The notes below the pieces were generated by a model. The model worked only from the letters and a program-made list of their open reading frames with translations, was not told where the DNA came from and did no database searches. From the NCBI GenBank assembly GCA_034665305.1, contig JAXDFZ010000024.1, positions 471,939 to 535,938 on the forward strand: DNA of 64,000 nt, read 5' to 3'. Origin of the DNA: DASXRU01 sp034665305. Its GTDB lineage: Bacteria; Acidobacteriota; Blastocatellia; Pyrinomonadales; Pyrinomonadaceae. The position numbers and the translations under genes are program-made. The first letter of the stretch is position 1; the number at the start of each line of letters is the position of its first letter. Shown here in pieces: positions 16,644 to 25,703 of the stretch.

Positions 16644-17666
16644 GTGTTGCGTCAATTGCTTAATAGGACCTCGCCATCGCTGGCGGGGGTGATCGTCACT
16701 CTGGCGATGTTGGGATGGGCAGTTCCAAGTGGAGCTGCCCATCTTTCGCACGTTCACCCGGCGACGAATTCGCCGGCTTCCCTTACGTCCTCTAGTTCTG
16801 CCCACAGGCCGGCGAGCCCGCAACGATCGGTTCGGCCATCCGTCTATTCAGTTCCCAGAGCAGTCTACTTTCGCGAAGTCGCTGGACGCGGTTTGCTGGT
16901 CGACGTCTGGATGAATGGGAATGGTCCCTACACGTTTGCCATCGACACGGGCGCCGGCGCCACCATCGTGTCAGCGCGCGTGGCCGGGGCCGCGGGCGTC
17001 AACAGCGGCACCGGTCGTTCGCATCGGATCGTAGGATTGTCGGGAGTTTCAAATGCCAGAATCGCAAGTGAGATCAAAGTTCGCAGCCTGGCGATAGGCG
17101 ATCGGGACAATCTGCTGCCGGCAACGGGAGCGATCCTGACTGCTGATATTTTTCCGACCGGAATTGATGGCGTAATCGATCCCACAGAGAGTTACTCGCC
17201 GCTCGGCTATGTGATCGACTTTCCGCGAAGCTCCCTATCGGCTTTTGATCCCGCCCAGGATCCTTTGCGATCAAATAGTCCCCCGATCGACGGCACAGTT
17301 GTAAGTTGGGTGCGCGACGCGGGAGGTCGCCGGCCTTACGTGCTGCTCGACGACGGCCGCAAAGCTTTATTGGATACCGGATCGGAATTTGGTCTGGCGT
17401 TAAGAGACAACAGTCGTACTGATTACGGCGCGGGAACGTCTTCATCGAATCGATCCGTTCGCGACCTTGGAGGCGGGGCGCTTTCGGCGCGTCGGGTGGC
17501 GCCTTTGACAGTGGCCGTAGGCGCTTTGGCTTTGCAAAGAATCCCGACGGATTTGGTTTCCGGATTGAGCCCGACTGCGCCAATACTGTTGGGGCGTGCC
17601 GCCCTTCGGCCTTTTCGCTTGAGTTTCGATCCGTTGAACCGTTTGATTGAGATTGCGCCGGGATAA
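16644..17666 (+). CDS. Secreted aspartic protease-like protein with two D-T-G motifs
   Basis: The protein has 340 residues from GTG 16644. A hydrophobic N-terminus (LAGVIVTLAMLGWAVPSGAA) resembles a signal peptide. The first lobe has FAIDTGAGATIVS and the second has ALLDTGSEFGLAL, so both catalytic aspartates of a pepsin/retropepsin-type fold are present in one chain. Between them, SEIKVRSLAIGDRDNLLPAT and GVIDPTESYSPLGYVIDF fit the family. It lies 15 bases after the glycine-zipper gene and may be cotranscribed with it. Confidence 0.75.
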   Translation: MLRQLLNRTSPSLAGVIVTLAMLGWAVPSGAAHLSHVHPATNSPASLTSSSSAHRPASPQRSVRPSVYSVPRAVYFREVAGRGLLVDVWMNGNGPYTFAIDTGAGATIVSARVAGAAGVNSGTGRSHRIVGLSGVSNARIASEIKVRSLAIGDRDNLLPATGAILTADIFPTGIDGVIDPTESYSPLGYVIDFPRSSLSAFDPAQDPLRSNSPPIDGTVVSWVRDAGGRRPYVLLDDGRKALLDTGSEFGLALRDNSRTDYGAGTSSSNRSVRDLGGGALSARRVAPLTVAVGALALQRIPTDLVSGLSPTAPILLGRAALRPFRLSFDPLNRLIEIAPG

Positions 17667-17758
17667 GCCATGATCGCTTCGGCTCCGGCGGCGGAGCCGA
17701 GTCTGAGTTCTCATTACTCTTGAGATAAGAATGTCGGCACGGGAGGAGAGATGAATTC

Positions 17759-18862
17759 TTGGGAAAATCGTCTTCGATCTCAGTAAGTTGCGCCTTGTTA
17801 CTTAGTTTCTTGATTGGCGCGCATCTTGTCTCAGCCCAAAAGCCGAAGGACAAAACCCGTCCGCGACCGCAGCTAATAAAACGCGAAGCTGCTCCTGCGC
17901 CAGAATCCAACCTGCTGACTTCAGCCAACAGCAACGAAGCTGCGCCGGAAGTTTCCGACGACGACGTAGTTCGCGTCGAAACCAACCTCGTGAGTACGCT
18001 GTTCACGGCCGTCGACAGCCAGCATCGATTCTTAACCAATCTGCAACAGCAGGATATTCGAGTCCTGGAAAACGGCGTCCCGCAATCGATTTCTGTTTTT
18101 CAGCGCGAGTCTGATCTGCCGTTGTCTCTCGCTGTGCTTATCGATGTGAGCAAATCCCAGGAGCGAACGCTGCCCGATGAGCAAAGAGCCGCGAACGAGT
18201 TCCTTGCTGCCATCCTGCGGCCGAACAAGGATCAGGCGACCGCGATTTCTTTCAACGGAGCAGCCCTGATGGAGCAGGCGTTAACCGGCAACACCGACAG
18301 CCTCAAGGACGCAATCAATCGATTGAAGGTTGAGGTTCCGCCGGATAATCCGGACTGCGATCCCGAAGATATAACGGTGGAAGACGATCCGCGTTGCTGG
18401 TCGGGAATCTGGGACGCCGTGTGGGCCAGTACCAATGAAGTCTTATCGCAAACGCCCGAGCGCACGCGGCGGGCAATCATCCTGATGACTGACGGAGATG
18501 ATACGAGCAGCCTCACCAAGGTGAACGAGGCCATCGATTTCGCAGTCAGAAACAACGTGCTGGTCTATGGCATCGGCATAGGCGATCGCAAGGAGTTCCA
18601 CATTGACGAGGAATCTCTGCGGAAACTGGCCGAGCGAACCGGCGGTCGCGCATTCTTTCCGCTAAACGAGAGCGACTTGCGCGGCGCCTTCGCGCTCATC
18701 GAACAAGAACTAAGGTCGCAGTATCTGATCGCCTACAGCCCGCAAAACAAACTCCGCGACGGCAGTTTCCGGCGGTTGAAGATTGAGGTATTGAATCCCG
18801 AACTGCGCAAGCAAAAGCTAAAACTCCTGTACCGGCAGGGCTACTACGCGAAACATCAATAG
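17759..18862 (+). CDS. Secreted VWFA-domain protein (acidobacterial type)
   Basis: The protein has 367 residues. It has a signal peptide (VSCALLLSFLIGAHLVSAQ), a disordered linker, a short beta domain (VETNLVSTLFTAVDSQHRFL) and a VWFA domain with the MIDAS motif LIDVSKSQE and IILMTDGDDTS. The end, LIAYSPQNKLRDGSFRRLKI, matches the C-terminus of the paralogue at 8803-9756. GGGAGGAG at 17741-17748 sets TTG 17759 as start; an ATG at 17751 is out of frame and too close to the ribosome-binding site. Confidence 0.87.
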   Translation: MGKSSSISVSCALLLSFLIGAHLVSAQKPKDKTRPRPQLIKREAAPAPESNLLTSANSNEAAPEVSDDDVVRVETNLVSTLFTAVDSQHRFLTNLQQQDIRVLENGVPQSISVFQRESDLPLSLAVLIDVSKSQERTLPDEQRAANEFLAAILRPNKDQATAISFNGAALMEQALTGNTDSLKDAINRLKVEVPPDNPDCDPEDITVEDDPRCWSGIWDAVWASTNEVLSQTPERTRRAIILMTDGDDTSSLTKVNEAIDFAVRNNVLVYGIGIGDRKEFHIDEESLRKLAERTGGRAFFPLNESDLRGAFALIEQELRSQYLIAYSPQNKLRDGSFRRLKIEVLNPELRKQKLKLLYRQGYYAKHQ

Positions 18863-18882
18863 TAATTCCCAGCACGATTCAA

Positions 18883-18924
18883 GCTCCTCGGAGTGCGGCG
18901 GCCTGACGCCGCACTCCAGGGAGC
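18883..18924. repeat. Hairpin repeat R8, compact copy
   Basis: GGAGTGCGGCGGCC and GACGCCGCACTCC form a strong hairpin extended by GCTCC/GGGAGC, located between two convergent genes. No T-run follows, but it may still act as a bidirectional terminator. A longer related element is at 34859-34988. Confidence 0.6.
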
Positions 18925-18954
18925 TGACGCTACTTCGCATGACAAATCCTTTGG

Positions 18955-20457
18955 CTAGGTTACCGCCAGCTCAAAGTTCTTGAAGTAAACCGCCAGATCG
19001 CCCTGCGTTTTACACTTTGCGTGAATGTCGCTGACAATCTCTGCGGCCCTCTCCGGAACATTGTGATAAGCCGCCAGTAGGGTGGCCACGTGCAAGACGT
19101 GCTGACGCCGCATCGGCTTGTTGGCCTCCAGGACCAGATCCGAACACCAGTTATCGGGAATTTGCAGCGTCACGGAATTCGCAGTGTCCGTCAGAACGTT
19201 TTCAAAAGTAGGCGCGTTCAGAATTCTATTGCCCAATCCCCACTCGCTCTGCGGAATGCCAAACCAGTTGAGCAACGTTGCCAGAAAGGAAGTGTGATCG
19301 TAAGGCACGTTCGTTTCGCTGCGAAACACCGTGCCCGGCGTCACCCATGGTGAAATCAAAAGCGTAGGCACGCGCACGCCAAAGCGATCAAAGTTAAACC
19401 CGGCCTCCATGCGCCAACCATCTGGCGGCGTCGCGCCCCACGACGGGGGAATGTGATCGTAGTTGCCGCCGTGCTCGTCGGTAGTAATGACGAGCAACAT
19501 GTTTTGCCAGTAGCTTGATTGATAGCAGGCCGTGACCAGGTTTCTTATCAAATCTTCGCCGTCCACTACGTGACCGGGCGGGTGGTAATCGTTCCCGTAC
19601 TTCCCAGCTCCCCATTCTTCCAAAGTCCAACCCGGCTCAAGAAAGCTGAAAGCGGGTAACTGGCCGGTGGTCAGATCCGTATAGAATTGATCGATGCTCT
19701 GAACCTGGTTGGCTGCTCCCGGAATAGTTTGCAGTTGGGGGAATATTTGCCAGGTAAAGCAAGTCGAAAAACTCAGCCACAAATCCGTGTAATAGATCTT
19801 CCAGTCCTGCGCGGTCCCTTTGCCGTTGTCGCTCAACACATTCCAAATCGTTCGTGTGTTAAATGGTTTGGGATATGCGAGATCAGTGTAGTAGTTGTTC
19901 ACCCAACCCAGGGAAGTGCCGGCCATAGCAAAAGCGCGATTGCAATCGGTCTGCGAGGGGATAGACGCGAACCACATGTCGGACACCGCAAACGCCCCGG
20001 CCAGATAATTCAGCACCGGCAATTCAGCGGGAGTGTAAGTGTTCAGTATTCGCAGCGCTTCGTCATCGGTAAGTGTCTGGCTGCGGTAATCCTGCAGGAA
20101 GCCGGCCATCGTTGGCGTCTGCAGATGGGGAGGATTGCTGCCGTCCGTGGTACCGAAGAGTTGGTTGTTGACATGCTCATACGTCTCGCCCGGATCGGGA
20201 TCAGGCGTCCAACATGGGAAATCCCCGGAGACACCTTGCTGGACCGGATAAGAAACTCCGTTCAAAGAATTCGCGAACGTATACCCCGGCTCAGTTAATC
20301 CATGGAAAGCCGGCTCACCCTGCTTGAGCGGAGGAATATTCACCGGCAAACCCGCGGGCAGGTTGTTGTTGTCGTAAAGCCAGCCCAGCAAGTTGTCGAA
20401 AGATCGATTCTCGATCATCAAGTAGACGATGTTGTTGATTTGAGGCATTGAGGACAT
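18955..20457 (-). CDS. Phospholipase C/acid phosphatase-type phosphoesterase
   Basis: The protein has 500 residues. IVYLMIENRSFDNLLGWL at the N-terminus is the metal-binding signature (EN-S-FDN) of the bacterial phospholipase C/acid phosphatase superfamily. LLVITTDEHGGNYDHIPP and VRVPTLLISPWV complete the alkaline-phosphatase-like fold, and DHTSFLATLLNWFGIP is also typical. I see no signal peptide, unusual for a family that is often exported. AAAGGA precedes the ATG. The substrate (phospholipid or phosphomonoester) is not determined. Confidence 0.85.
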   Translation of the reverse strand: MSSMPQINNIVYLMIENRSFDNLLGWLYDNNNLPAGLPVNIPPLKQGEPAFHGLTEPGYTFANSLNGVSYPVQQGVSGDFPCWTPDPDPGETYEHVNNQLFGTTDGSNPPHLQTPTMAGFLQDYRSQTLTDDEALRILNTYTPAELPVLNYLAGAFAVSDMWFASIPSQTDCNRAFAMAGTSLGWVNNYYTDLAYPKPFNTRTIWNVLSDNGKGTAQDWKIYYTDLWLSFSTCFTWQIFPQLQTIPGAANQVQSIDQFYTDLTTGQLPAFSFLEPGWTLEEWGAGKYGNDYHPPGHVVDGEDLIRNLVTACYQSSYWQNMLLVITTDEHGGNYDHIPPSWGATPPDGWRMEAGFNFDRFGVRVPTLLISPWVTPGTVFRSETNVPYDHTSFLATLLNWFGIPQSEWGLGNRILNAPTFENVLTDTANSVTLQIPDNWCSDLVLEANKPMRRQHVLHVATLLAAYHNVPERAAEIVSDIHAKCKTQGDLAVYFKNFELAVT

Positions 20458-20604
20458 GGTTAAGAATCCTTTCTGATTTGAGACGCATCTCGTTAACGTG
20501 CCTTCAACAAGTGCTTACCGCTGTGTTTTGATCTGTGAGCCGTTTTCAACGGTTTGCCGTCAAGAACCATCAAAACGCTTGGTGTCCAATAGGGACCCTG
20601 AACT

Positions 20605-21390
20605 TCAAAAGTCACTTCGGATCTGCTCGGCTGAGATTACTCGTGAGGCCAGAAGGCGCACATCGTCGTAACCGTACTTTCCTTTAATGCTTTCGACTTC
20701 TCGAATCAAAGGGACGATTTCATCCTCACGACGAACAATCAGATACTTGATGTCATTGGGTTCAAACTCTATCCGAGAGGCTTTCGCCAGCTTATTATTG
20801 GCTTGTCTTCGTTGTTCCTCGTCCAGAAACTGATCTTTCGATATTCCCCACCTTGTCGGGTCTCCTTTTTCTAACTGGGGAACGAACCGCCATTCGCGCT
20901 CATTATAGAAACGCAGATTTGAAATCACCCGCCCCTCGCGCCAAAGGTCGCCTTCATACGGCTTTACGAAAGAGAGAAGATCGTAAAAATCAGACGACCA
21001 TGCGGAGCCTGACCCTTCTGAAGACTCGTCGGCGTCGGTTCGGTGGAGCATGACCTCGAGTTTCAATGTCAAAATCGACCTAGGGTAAGCGTAGAGCACC
21101 GGGGCAATGCCATTTCGCTTGCCCCATTCTTTTGTAAGACCGATTCCGTAATCGCCATAGACGGACAAGTGGAAGCCAGTTTGTGAGAGGGGCAAATCAC
21201 AAAAGCAAACCATTGGCACTGCCCACTCATAGATCTGTTGCTCGGATTCAGATCCTGACAATAAATCGAAACTTTCGAGACAAAATCTCGGACGAAACTC
21301 GTTCTTTAGGATGTTAAGAAGGTTCCCCAAACTGGCAGTGAAATGAAACAATGAATTCGCGCTGAGCGCTGGGGTTGAGGGTGAGATCAT
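20605..21390 (-). CDS. AbiGi-like putative abortive-infection protein
   Basis: The protein has 261 residues. LFHFTASLGNLLNILKNEF, VPMVCFCDLPLSQTGFHL, YGDYGIGLTKEWGKRNG and APVLYAYP follow the pattern I associate with the AbiGi family of phage abortive-infection proteins, and NEREWRFVP is consistent. I see no AbiGii partner beside it. AGGAGG sits 5 bases before the ATG. It lies 21 bases behind the carboxyltransferase gene on the same strand, an unrelated neighbour, and by eye is more AT-rich than its surroundings, suggesting transfer. The biochemical activity of the family is unclear. Confidence 0.65.
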   Translation of the reverse strand: MISPSTPALSANSLFHFTASLGNLLNILKNEFRPRFCLESFDLLSGSESEQQIYEWAVPMVCFCDLPLSQTGFHLSVYGDYGIGLTKEWGKRNGIAPVLYAYPRSILTLKLEVMLHRTDADESSEGSGSAWSSDFYDLLSFVKPYEGDLWREGRVISNLRFYNEREWRFVPQLEKGDPTRWGISKDQFLDEEQRRQANNKLAKASRIEFEPNDIKYLIVRREDEIVPLIREVESIKGKYGYDDVRLLASRVISAEQIRSDF

Positions 21391-21411
21391 GTGAACCTCC
21401 TGAGACTTCGC

Positions 21412-22989
21412 TCACAACGGAATGTTTCCGTGTTTCTTCGGCGGATTCGTATCGCGCTTGTTTTCTAAGAGTGAGAGCGCGCGAATTAACTTTGGCCGCG
21501 TCTGTGCCGGTTCGATTACTTCGTCGATGAAGCCGCGTTCGGCGGCGACGTAGGGGCTGGCAAACTTTTCTTCCAACTCATTGATGCGGGCGCGACGCGC
21601 GGTTTCTTTGTCGGCCGCCTCGGCGATTTCGCGGCGATAGAGAACGCCCACCGCGCCTTCCGCTCCCATCACGGCGATCTCAGCCGTGGGCCAGGCGAAG
21701 TTGATGTCGGTGCGAATGTGCTTCGAAGCCATCACACAGTACGCCCCGCCGTAGGCCTTGCGGGTAATGACGGTAATTTTTGGCACAGTCGCTTCGGCGA
21801 ATGCGTAAAGCAGTTTCGCGCCATGCTTAATGATGCCGCCGTGCTCCTGTGATACGCCGGGCAAAAAGCCGGGAACGTCTTCGAACACGACGAGGGGGAT
21901 GTTGAAGCAGTCGCAGAAGCGTACGAAGCGCGCGCCCTTTACCGAAGCATCGATATCCAGCACGCCGGCGAGAAACGCCGGCTGATTCGCTACGATTCCG
22001 ACCGGACGCCCACCCAGCCGCGCAAATCCAATCACGATGTTCGGCGCATAGTCGCGTTGCACTTCAAAAAAGTATTCATCGTCAACGATTAGATCAATCA
22101 CCGCGCGCATGTCGTAGGGCTGATTCGACGCCTCCGGAACGATCGAGTTCAACTTCTCATCAGCGCGATCGGCCGGATCAGTTGCGACTACGCGCGGCGC
22201 GTCCTCCATGTTGTTCGCCGGCACGAACGAGAGCAGTTCGCGCACCATGCGTAACGCGTGTTCGTCTGAATCGGCGGCAAAATGCGCGACGCCGGAAACG
22301 CGATTGTGGGTCGCAGCACCGCCGAGATCTTCCTTCGTCACAGCTTCATGCGTTACCGCCTTAATCACATCGGGGCCGGTGATGAACATGTAGGAAGTGT
22401 CCTTCACCATGATGTTGAAGTCAGTAATGGCCGGGCTGTAAACTGCGCCTCCCGCGCATGGTCCCATGATGCAACTTATTTGTGGCACGACTCCGCTGGC
22501 GAGGGTGTTGCGCAAAAAGATGTCGGCGTAACCACCGAGGCTGACAACTCCTTCCTGTATGCGGGCGCCGCCCGAGTCATTCAAACCGACGATCGGCGCG
22601 CCAACCTTCATCGCGAGATCCATTACTTTGCAAATCTTTTCGGCGTGCGTTTCGGAGAGCGACCCGCCAAAGACCGTAAAGTCCTGAGCAAAGACAAATA
22701 CCTTGCGCCCATCGATCAGGCCGTGTCCGGTGATGACTCCGTCGCCGGGGAAGAGTTGGCTATCAAGGCCGAAGTCTCGTGAACGATGGACCACGAGTTT
22801 ATCGAATTCCTGAAACGTTCCTTCGTCGAGCAGAAAATCGACTCGTTCGCGAGCGGTCAGCTTACCCGCAGCGTGTTGCTTCTCGACGCGCTCCGCTCCG
22901 CCTCCGGCCTCCGCGCGTTCCTGGCGCAGCCGCAGCTCCTCGAGTTTTGACGGAGGTTTCGACTCAATCGGTTTCTGTTTTGATGACAT
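21412..22989 (-). CDS. Acyl-CoA carboxylase carboxyltransferase subunit (propionyl/methylcrotonyl-CoA type)
   Basis: The protein has 525 residues, the full size of a PccB/MmdA-type subunit. Both crotonase-like halves are present: KVGAPIVGLNDSGGARIQEG and GPCAGGAVYSPAITDF (acyl-CoA side), then VVFEDVPGFLPGVSQEHGGI and AYGGAYCVMASKHI (biotin side). It transfers a carboxyl group between biotin and an acyl-CoA in the cytoplasm. No biotin carboxylase gene is in the window. Propionyl-CoA is the likeliest substrate by length and motif, but this is not certain. Confidence 0.9.
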   Translation of the reverse strand: MSSKQKPIESKPPSKLEELRLRQERAEAGGGAERVEKQHAAGKLTARERVDFLLDEGTFQEFDKLVVHRSRDFGLDSQLFPGDGVITGHGLIDGRKVFVFAQDFTVFGGSLSETHAEKICKVMDLAMKVGAPIVGLNDSGGARIQEGVVSLGGYADIFLRNTLASGVVPQISCIMGPCAGGAVYSPAITDFNIMVKDTSYMFITGPDVIKAVTHEAVTKEDLGGAATHNRVSGVAHFAADSDEHALRMVRELLSFVPANNMEDAPRVVATDPADRADEKLNSIVPEASNQPYDMRAVIDLIVDDEYFFEVQRDYAPNIVIGFARLGGRPVGIVANQPAFLAGVLDIDASVKGARFVRFCDCFNIPLVVFEDVPGFLPGVSQEHGGIIKHGAKLLYAFAEATVPKITVITRKAYGGAYCVMASKHIRTDINFAWPTAEIAVMGAEGAVGVLYRREIAEAADKETARRARINELEEKFASPYVAAERGFIDEVIEPAQTRPKLIRALSLLENKRDTNPPKKHGNIPL

Positions 22990-22998
22990 AGTGTTTTT

Positions 22999-23081
22999 GA
23001 GAGGCTGGAGACTGGAGGCTAGAGGCTAGGAAAAGAATTTTGATCTTCACTAGCCTCTAGTCTCCAGCCTCTAGCCTCTGC
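22999..23081. repeat. Inverted repeat R3, copy 1
   Basis: GAGGCTGGAGACTGGAGGCT plus AGAGGCTAGG (left) pairs with CTAGCCTCTAGTCTCCAGCC plus TCTAGCCTC (right). It lies between the carboxyltransferase and the ABC permease. Copies 2 and 3 are at 25648-25735 and 36542-36623. Confidence 0.8.
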
Positions 23082-23083
23082 TC

Positions 23084-23911
23084 TTAAGCTACCATTCTAC
23101 GGCGCAAGCTTCGCATGGACCATTCGACAAAGATAGCGGCCATCGCCAGCAGATACAATGATTCATATGCGTGCCGCAAGAAAAACCGGCCGGTAATGCA
23201 CGCGCGCACCAGATCGACTGCGCTGGTGAGCGGTAACAACCAGGCTACGACGCGAAGGGCCGGCGGCAACACGTCAAGCGGAAACCAGGCGCCGCACAAC
23301 CAAATTGCGCAGAAGAAGACCGCCATGTAGAGGTTGAAGGAATCGATATCATGGACCTTGGCGGTGATGCCGAGCGACAGCGCGGCAATAAAAATGCTTC
23401 CCACCACGAGCGGCAGGGGAGACAGCAACGCGTACGCCGACGTTGCCGCGCCAAAAACAGCGAGCACCACCAGGATAACAATGGCGTCGATGAACGCTTT
23501 CGTAACGGCCCAGAGGACTTCTGCGAACGCCAGCGATTCAGCATTCACGGGGGTTGCCAGGATCGCGTCGTAAGTCGACTGATAGACCATGCGAAAGTAC
23601 GAACCGTAAGTAGTTTCAAACAGCGCCCGGCTGAGCACGGTGAACGCGAGCACGCCGGCGCCTACGAACGAGAGGTAAGGCACTCCGGCGACGCGGCCGG
23701 CAATCAACGCACCAACTCCCCAACCGAAGGCAAACACGGTGAAGACCGGTTCGATGACGGGCGCGACCATATGCATCTTCCACAATTTGAGATGCACTTC
23801 GAGATTGCGCCGCCAGACTGCCAGCGCGTCGCGCAGGTTCACTTGAGAAAGGGCGAGCCCCGCTCGTATGCCGGCGTCGGAGGAGGTTAAGGCGGTAGTG
23901 TCAATGGCCAT
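23084..23911 (-). CDS. ABC-2 type transporter permease
   Basis: The protein has 275 residues with about six hydrophobic segments, among them VIEPVFTVFAFGWGVGALI, VPYLSFVGAGVLAFTVL, FIDAIVILVVLAVFGAA and YMAVFFCAIWLCGAWFPL. The layout, including LWKMHMVAPVIEPVF and YQSTYDAILATPV, matches NodJ-like exporter permeases. It partners the NodI-like ATPase encoded upstream on the same strand (24726-25703), with a DUF402 gene and a large repeat between them. The exported substrate is unknown; the family exports oligosaccharides or drugs. Confidence 0.85.
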   Translation of the reverse strand: MAIDTTALTSSDAGIRAGLALSQVNLRDALAVWRRNLEVHLKLWKMHMVAPVIEPVFTVFAFGWGVGALIAGRVAGVPYLSFVGAGVLAFTVLSRALFETTYGSYFRMVYQSTYDAILATPVNAESLAFAEVLWAVTKAFIDAIVILVVLAVFGAATSAYALLSPLPLVVGSIFIAALSLGITAKVHDIDSFNLYMAVFFCAIWLCGAWFPLDVLPPALRVVAWLLPLTSAVDLVRACITGRFFLRHAYESLYLLAMAAIFVEWSMRSLRRRMVA

Positions 23912-23968
23912 AGAGGGTTTCAGGAAATGCCGGCGAACTGCCGTAATCCAAATCGGATAGGCTGAAAA

Positions 23969-24215
23969 TTAAGACTCTACATTCCTTCAAGCGCCGAAGG
24001 CGCGAAATGTAATAGCCTGGGGCCAGCGGCCCAGGGTCCGGTCTAGAACAAACGTGCCAGCATTGAAAGTGCGACATAGTACATTTGGTCATGTGACCAT
24101 GCGGTCCAATTTCGCGCCTTCAGCGCTCGAGGAATATGCCGACCTCGCTTTCCCAGGCCGTTGGCCTGGGCTATTACATTTCGCGCCGTTGGCGCTTAGA
24201 GCGAGCGTCTTAATT
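23969..24215. repeat. Multi-hairpin repeat R11
   Basis: Left arm 23969-24036 contains the hairpins GCGCCGAAGGCGC and CCTGGGGCCAGCGGCCCAGG joined by GAAATGTAATAG; right arm 24152-24215 is its reverse complement at about 90% by eye. A partial third copy (TTTCGCGCCTTCAGCGCTC) lies between them. The right arm overlaps the last codons of the DUF402 gene. Confidence 0.75.
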
Positions 24216-24729
24216 GAGAATCTGAAAATGAACGACCCGAAAAAGGGAACTGGCGTTCTTCGATCAAAGTGATCAATTCAGCCAAAGCTGTTCGCGCCTT
24301 TGATTGCACTTCTTGCGAATACCCCTGCGTCACGACGTTCGCTTCAAACTCATCGAGATCAATCACGCGATAGGAAAAATCGAGTTCCACCAGCACGTCG
24401 ATATCCAGATCGACATATGTCAGCACGCTGTCGGCAAGCACTGCCGGCGTTCCGATGTTGCAGTAGAAGCTGCGAAACGTGCCCTCTTTATCAGTAAGAC
24501 GAAACACATTGTAGCAACGATCCAGCCAGTAGTATTCGACGCTTCTGGTTCCGGACGTTATGCGGCCCATCAGCTGGTGCTCGACCTCGCTCTCGAAAAT
24601 CCCTTCCAGCACGATCAATGGTCCCCTCTGTTTAATCAGGTCGGCGTGCCAGCGACGATGCTCAGTGCCGTCGTACTTACGGACGATGACCTCTAACCTA
24701 CTCGGCGCAAGTGTTTCATCCTGCCTCAT
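24196..24729 (-). CDS. DUF402 domain protein
   Basis: The protein has 177 residues. EYYWLDRCYNVFRLTDKEG, RSFYCNIGTPAVLADSVL, TYVDLDIDVLVELD and VIDLDEFE are the core signatures of DUF402, a fold found in nucleoside-diphosphate phosphatase-like and FomD-like proteins. Its ATG overlaps the stop codon of the ABC ATPase (ATGA), so it is translationally coupled to it. The last few codons, from DSQL onward, fall at the edge of repeat R11, which may have replaced the original C-terminus. Confidence 0.8.
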   Translation of the reverse strand: MRQDETLAPSRLEVIVRKYDGTEHRRWHADLIKQRGPLIVLEGIFESEVEHQLMGRITSGTRSVEYYWLDRCYNVFRLTDKEGTFRSFYCNIGTPAVLADSVLTYVDLDIDVLVELDFSYRVIDLDEFEANVVTQGYSQEVQSKARTALAELITLIEERQFPFSGRSFSDSQLRRSL

Positions 24730-25703
24730 CGAGTGCGCTCATCGCTATCGCCGACCAGTTGCAGAAACACATCTTCTAAATTTGAGGGGCGAATCATGCG
24801 TCGCCGGCCTTCATAAGTGTTCATGATCGCAGTCAACTGTTCCGGACCTTCGGCAAAATACAGGTGCGCGTTGTTGCGAACGATGGCATTGATGCCATCG
24901 GGCGTCGCTTGCAAAGAGAGATCGCCGACATCGCGGACCTCGAGGGCGTAACGCGAAACTTGTGCGCGCACGAGTTGCCGCGGCGAACCGGTTGCGAGAA
25001 TGCGCCCATGATCAATGACCAACAGGCGCTCGCAGAGTTTCTCTGCTTCTTCCATGTAATGCGTGGAGATGATGATCGTCACGCCACTAATGCGGCGCAG
25101 CTCCTCCAGGCGTTGCCAGATTTCCTGGCGCACTTGTGGATCGAGTCCCGTAGTCGGTTCATCCAAAACCAACAGGCCTGGCTCGTGTAACAAAGCGCGC
25201 GCGATCATCAGCCGTCGTTTCATACCGCCGGAGAGATGATCAATCTTCGCATCAGCGCGGTCGCTCAAACCAATGAACGCGAGCAGTTCGTGAGCACGCT
25301 GGATTGCCCGGGCTTTGGGAATTCGATAATACCCGGCGTAGACAACGAGGTTCCGCAGCACGTTGAGATCGGGATCGAGATTGTTTTCCTGGGGAACGAC
25401 TCCGATGGCGGCGCGAATCTGCCGCGAATGAGTGCGGACGTCCAGGCCTTCAACCGAAAGTGCACCGGAAGACACCGGCGTGCGACAGGCAATCATGCGC
25501 ATCGTCGTCGATTTGCCGGCGCCGTTTGGACCCAGCAAACCGAACGTCTCGCCACGTTTGACTTTGAAGTCAATCGCGTCGACCGCCGCCGTTTTGTCGT
25601 AGATTTTCGTGAGGGCGCGAGCGGTGACGACGTCGGGGACGTTGTCAGAGGCCAGAGGCTGGAGACTAGAGGTTAGTGAAGAACCCGTATTCAGTGCCGA
25701 CAT
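24726..25703 (-). CDS. ABC transporter ATP-binding protein (NodI/DrrA-like)
   Basis: The protein has 325 residues from ATG 25703. Walker A is LLGPNGAGKSTTMRMI, the signature loop is HLSGGMKRRLMIARALLHEP, and Walker B is LLVLDEPTTGLDP, followed by STHYMEEAEKLCERL. The C-terminal extension (after residue 225) is typical of DrrA/NodI ATPases. It energises the permease at 23084. Residues about 8-20 (SSLTSSLQPLAS) are encoded by one arm of repeat R3, and the start codon lies in the loop between its arms. The conserved domain begins at VVTARALTKIYD. Confidence 0.92.
   Translation of the reverse strand: MSALNTGSSLTSSLQPLASDNVPDVVTARALTKIYDKTAAVDAIDFKVKRGETFGLLGPNGAGKSTTMRMIACRTPVSSGALSVEGLDVRTHSRQIRAAIGVVPQENNLDPDLNVLRNLVVYAGYYRIPKARAIQRAHELLAFIGLSDRADAKIDHLSGGMKRRLMIARALLHEPGLLVLDEPTTGLDPQVRQEIWQRLEELRRISGVTIIISTHYMEEAEKLCERLLVIDHGRILATGSPRQLVRAQVSRYALEVRDVGDLSLQATPDGINAIVRNNAHLYFAEGPEQLTAIMNTYEGRRRMIRPSNLEDVFLQLVGDSDERTR

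Noticed and set aside
17751..17786. Short leader peptide before the VWFA gene
   Set aside because: The ATG is only 2 bases after the ribosome-binding site, too close, and the 11-codon frame is not otherwise supported.
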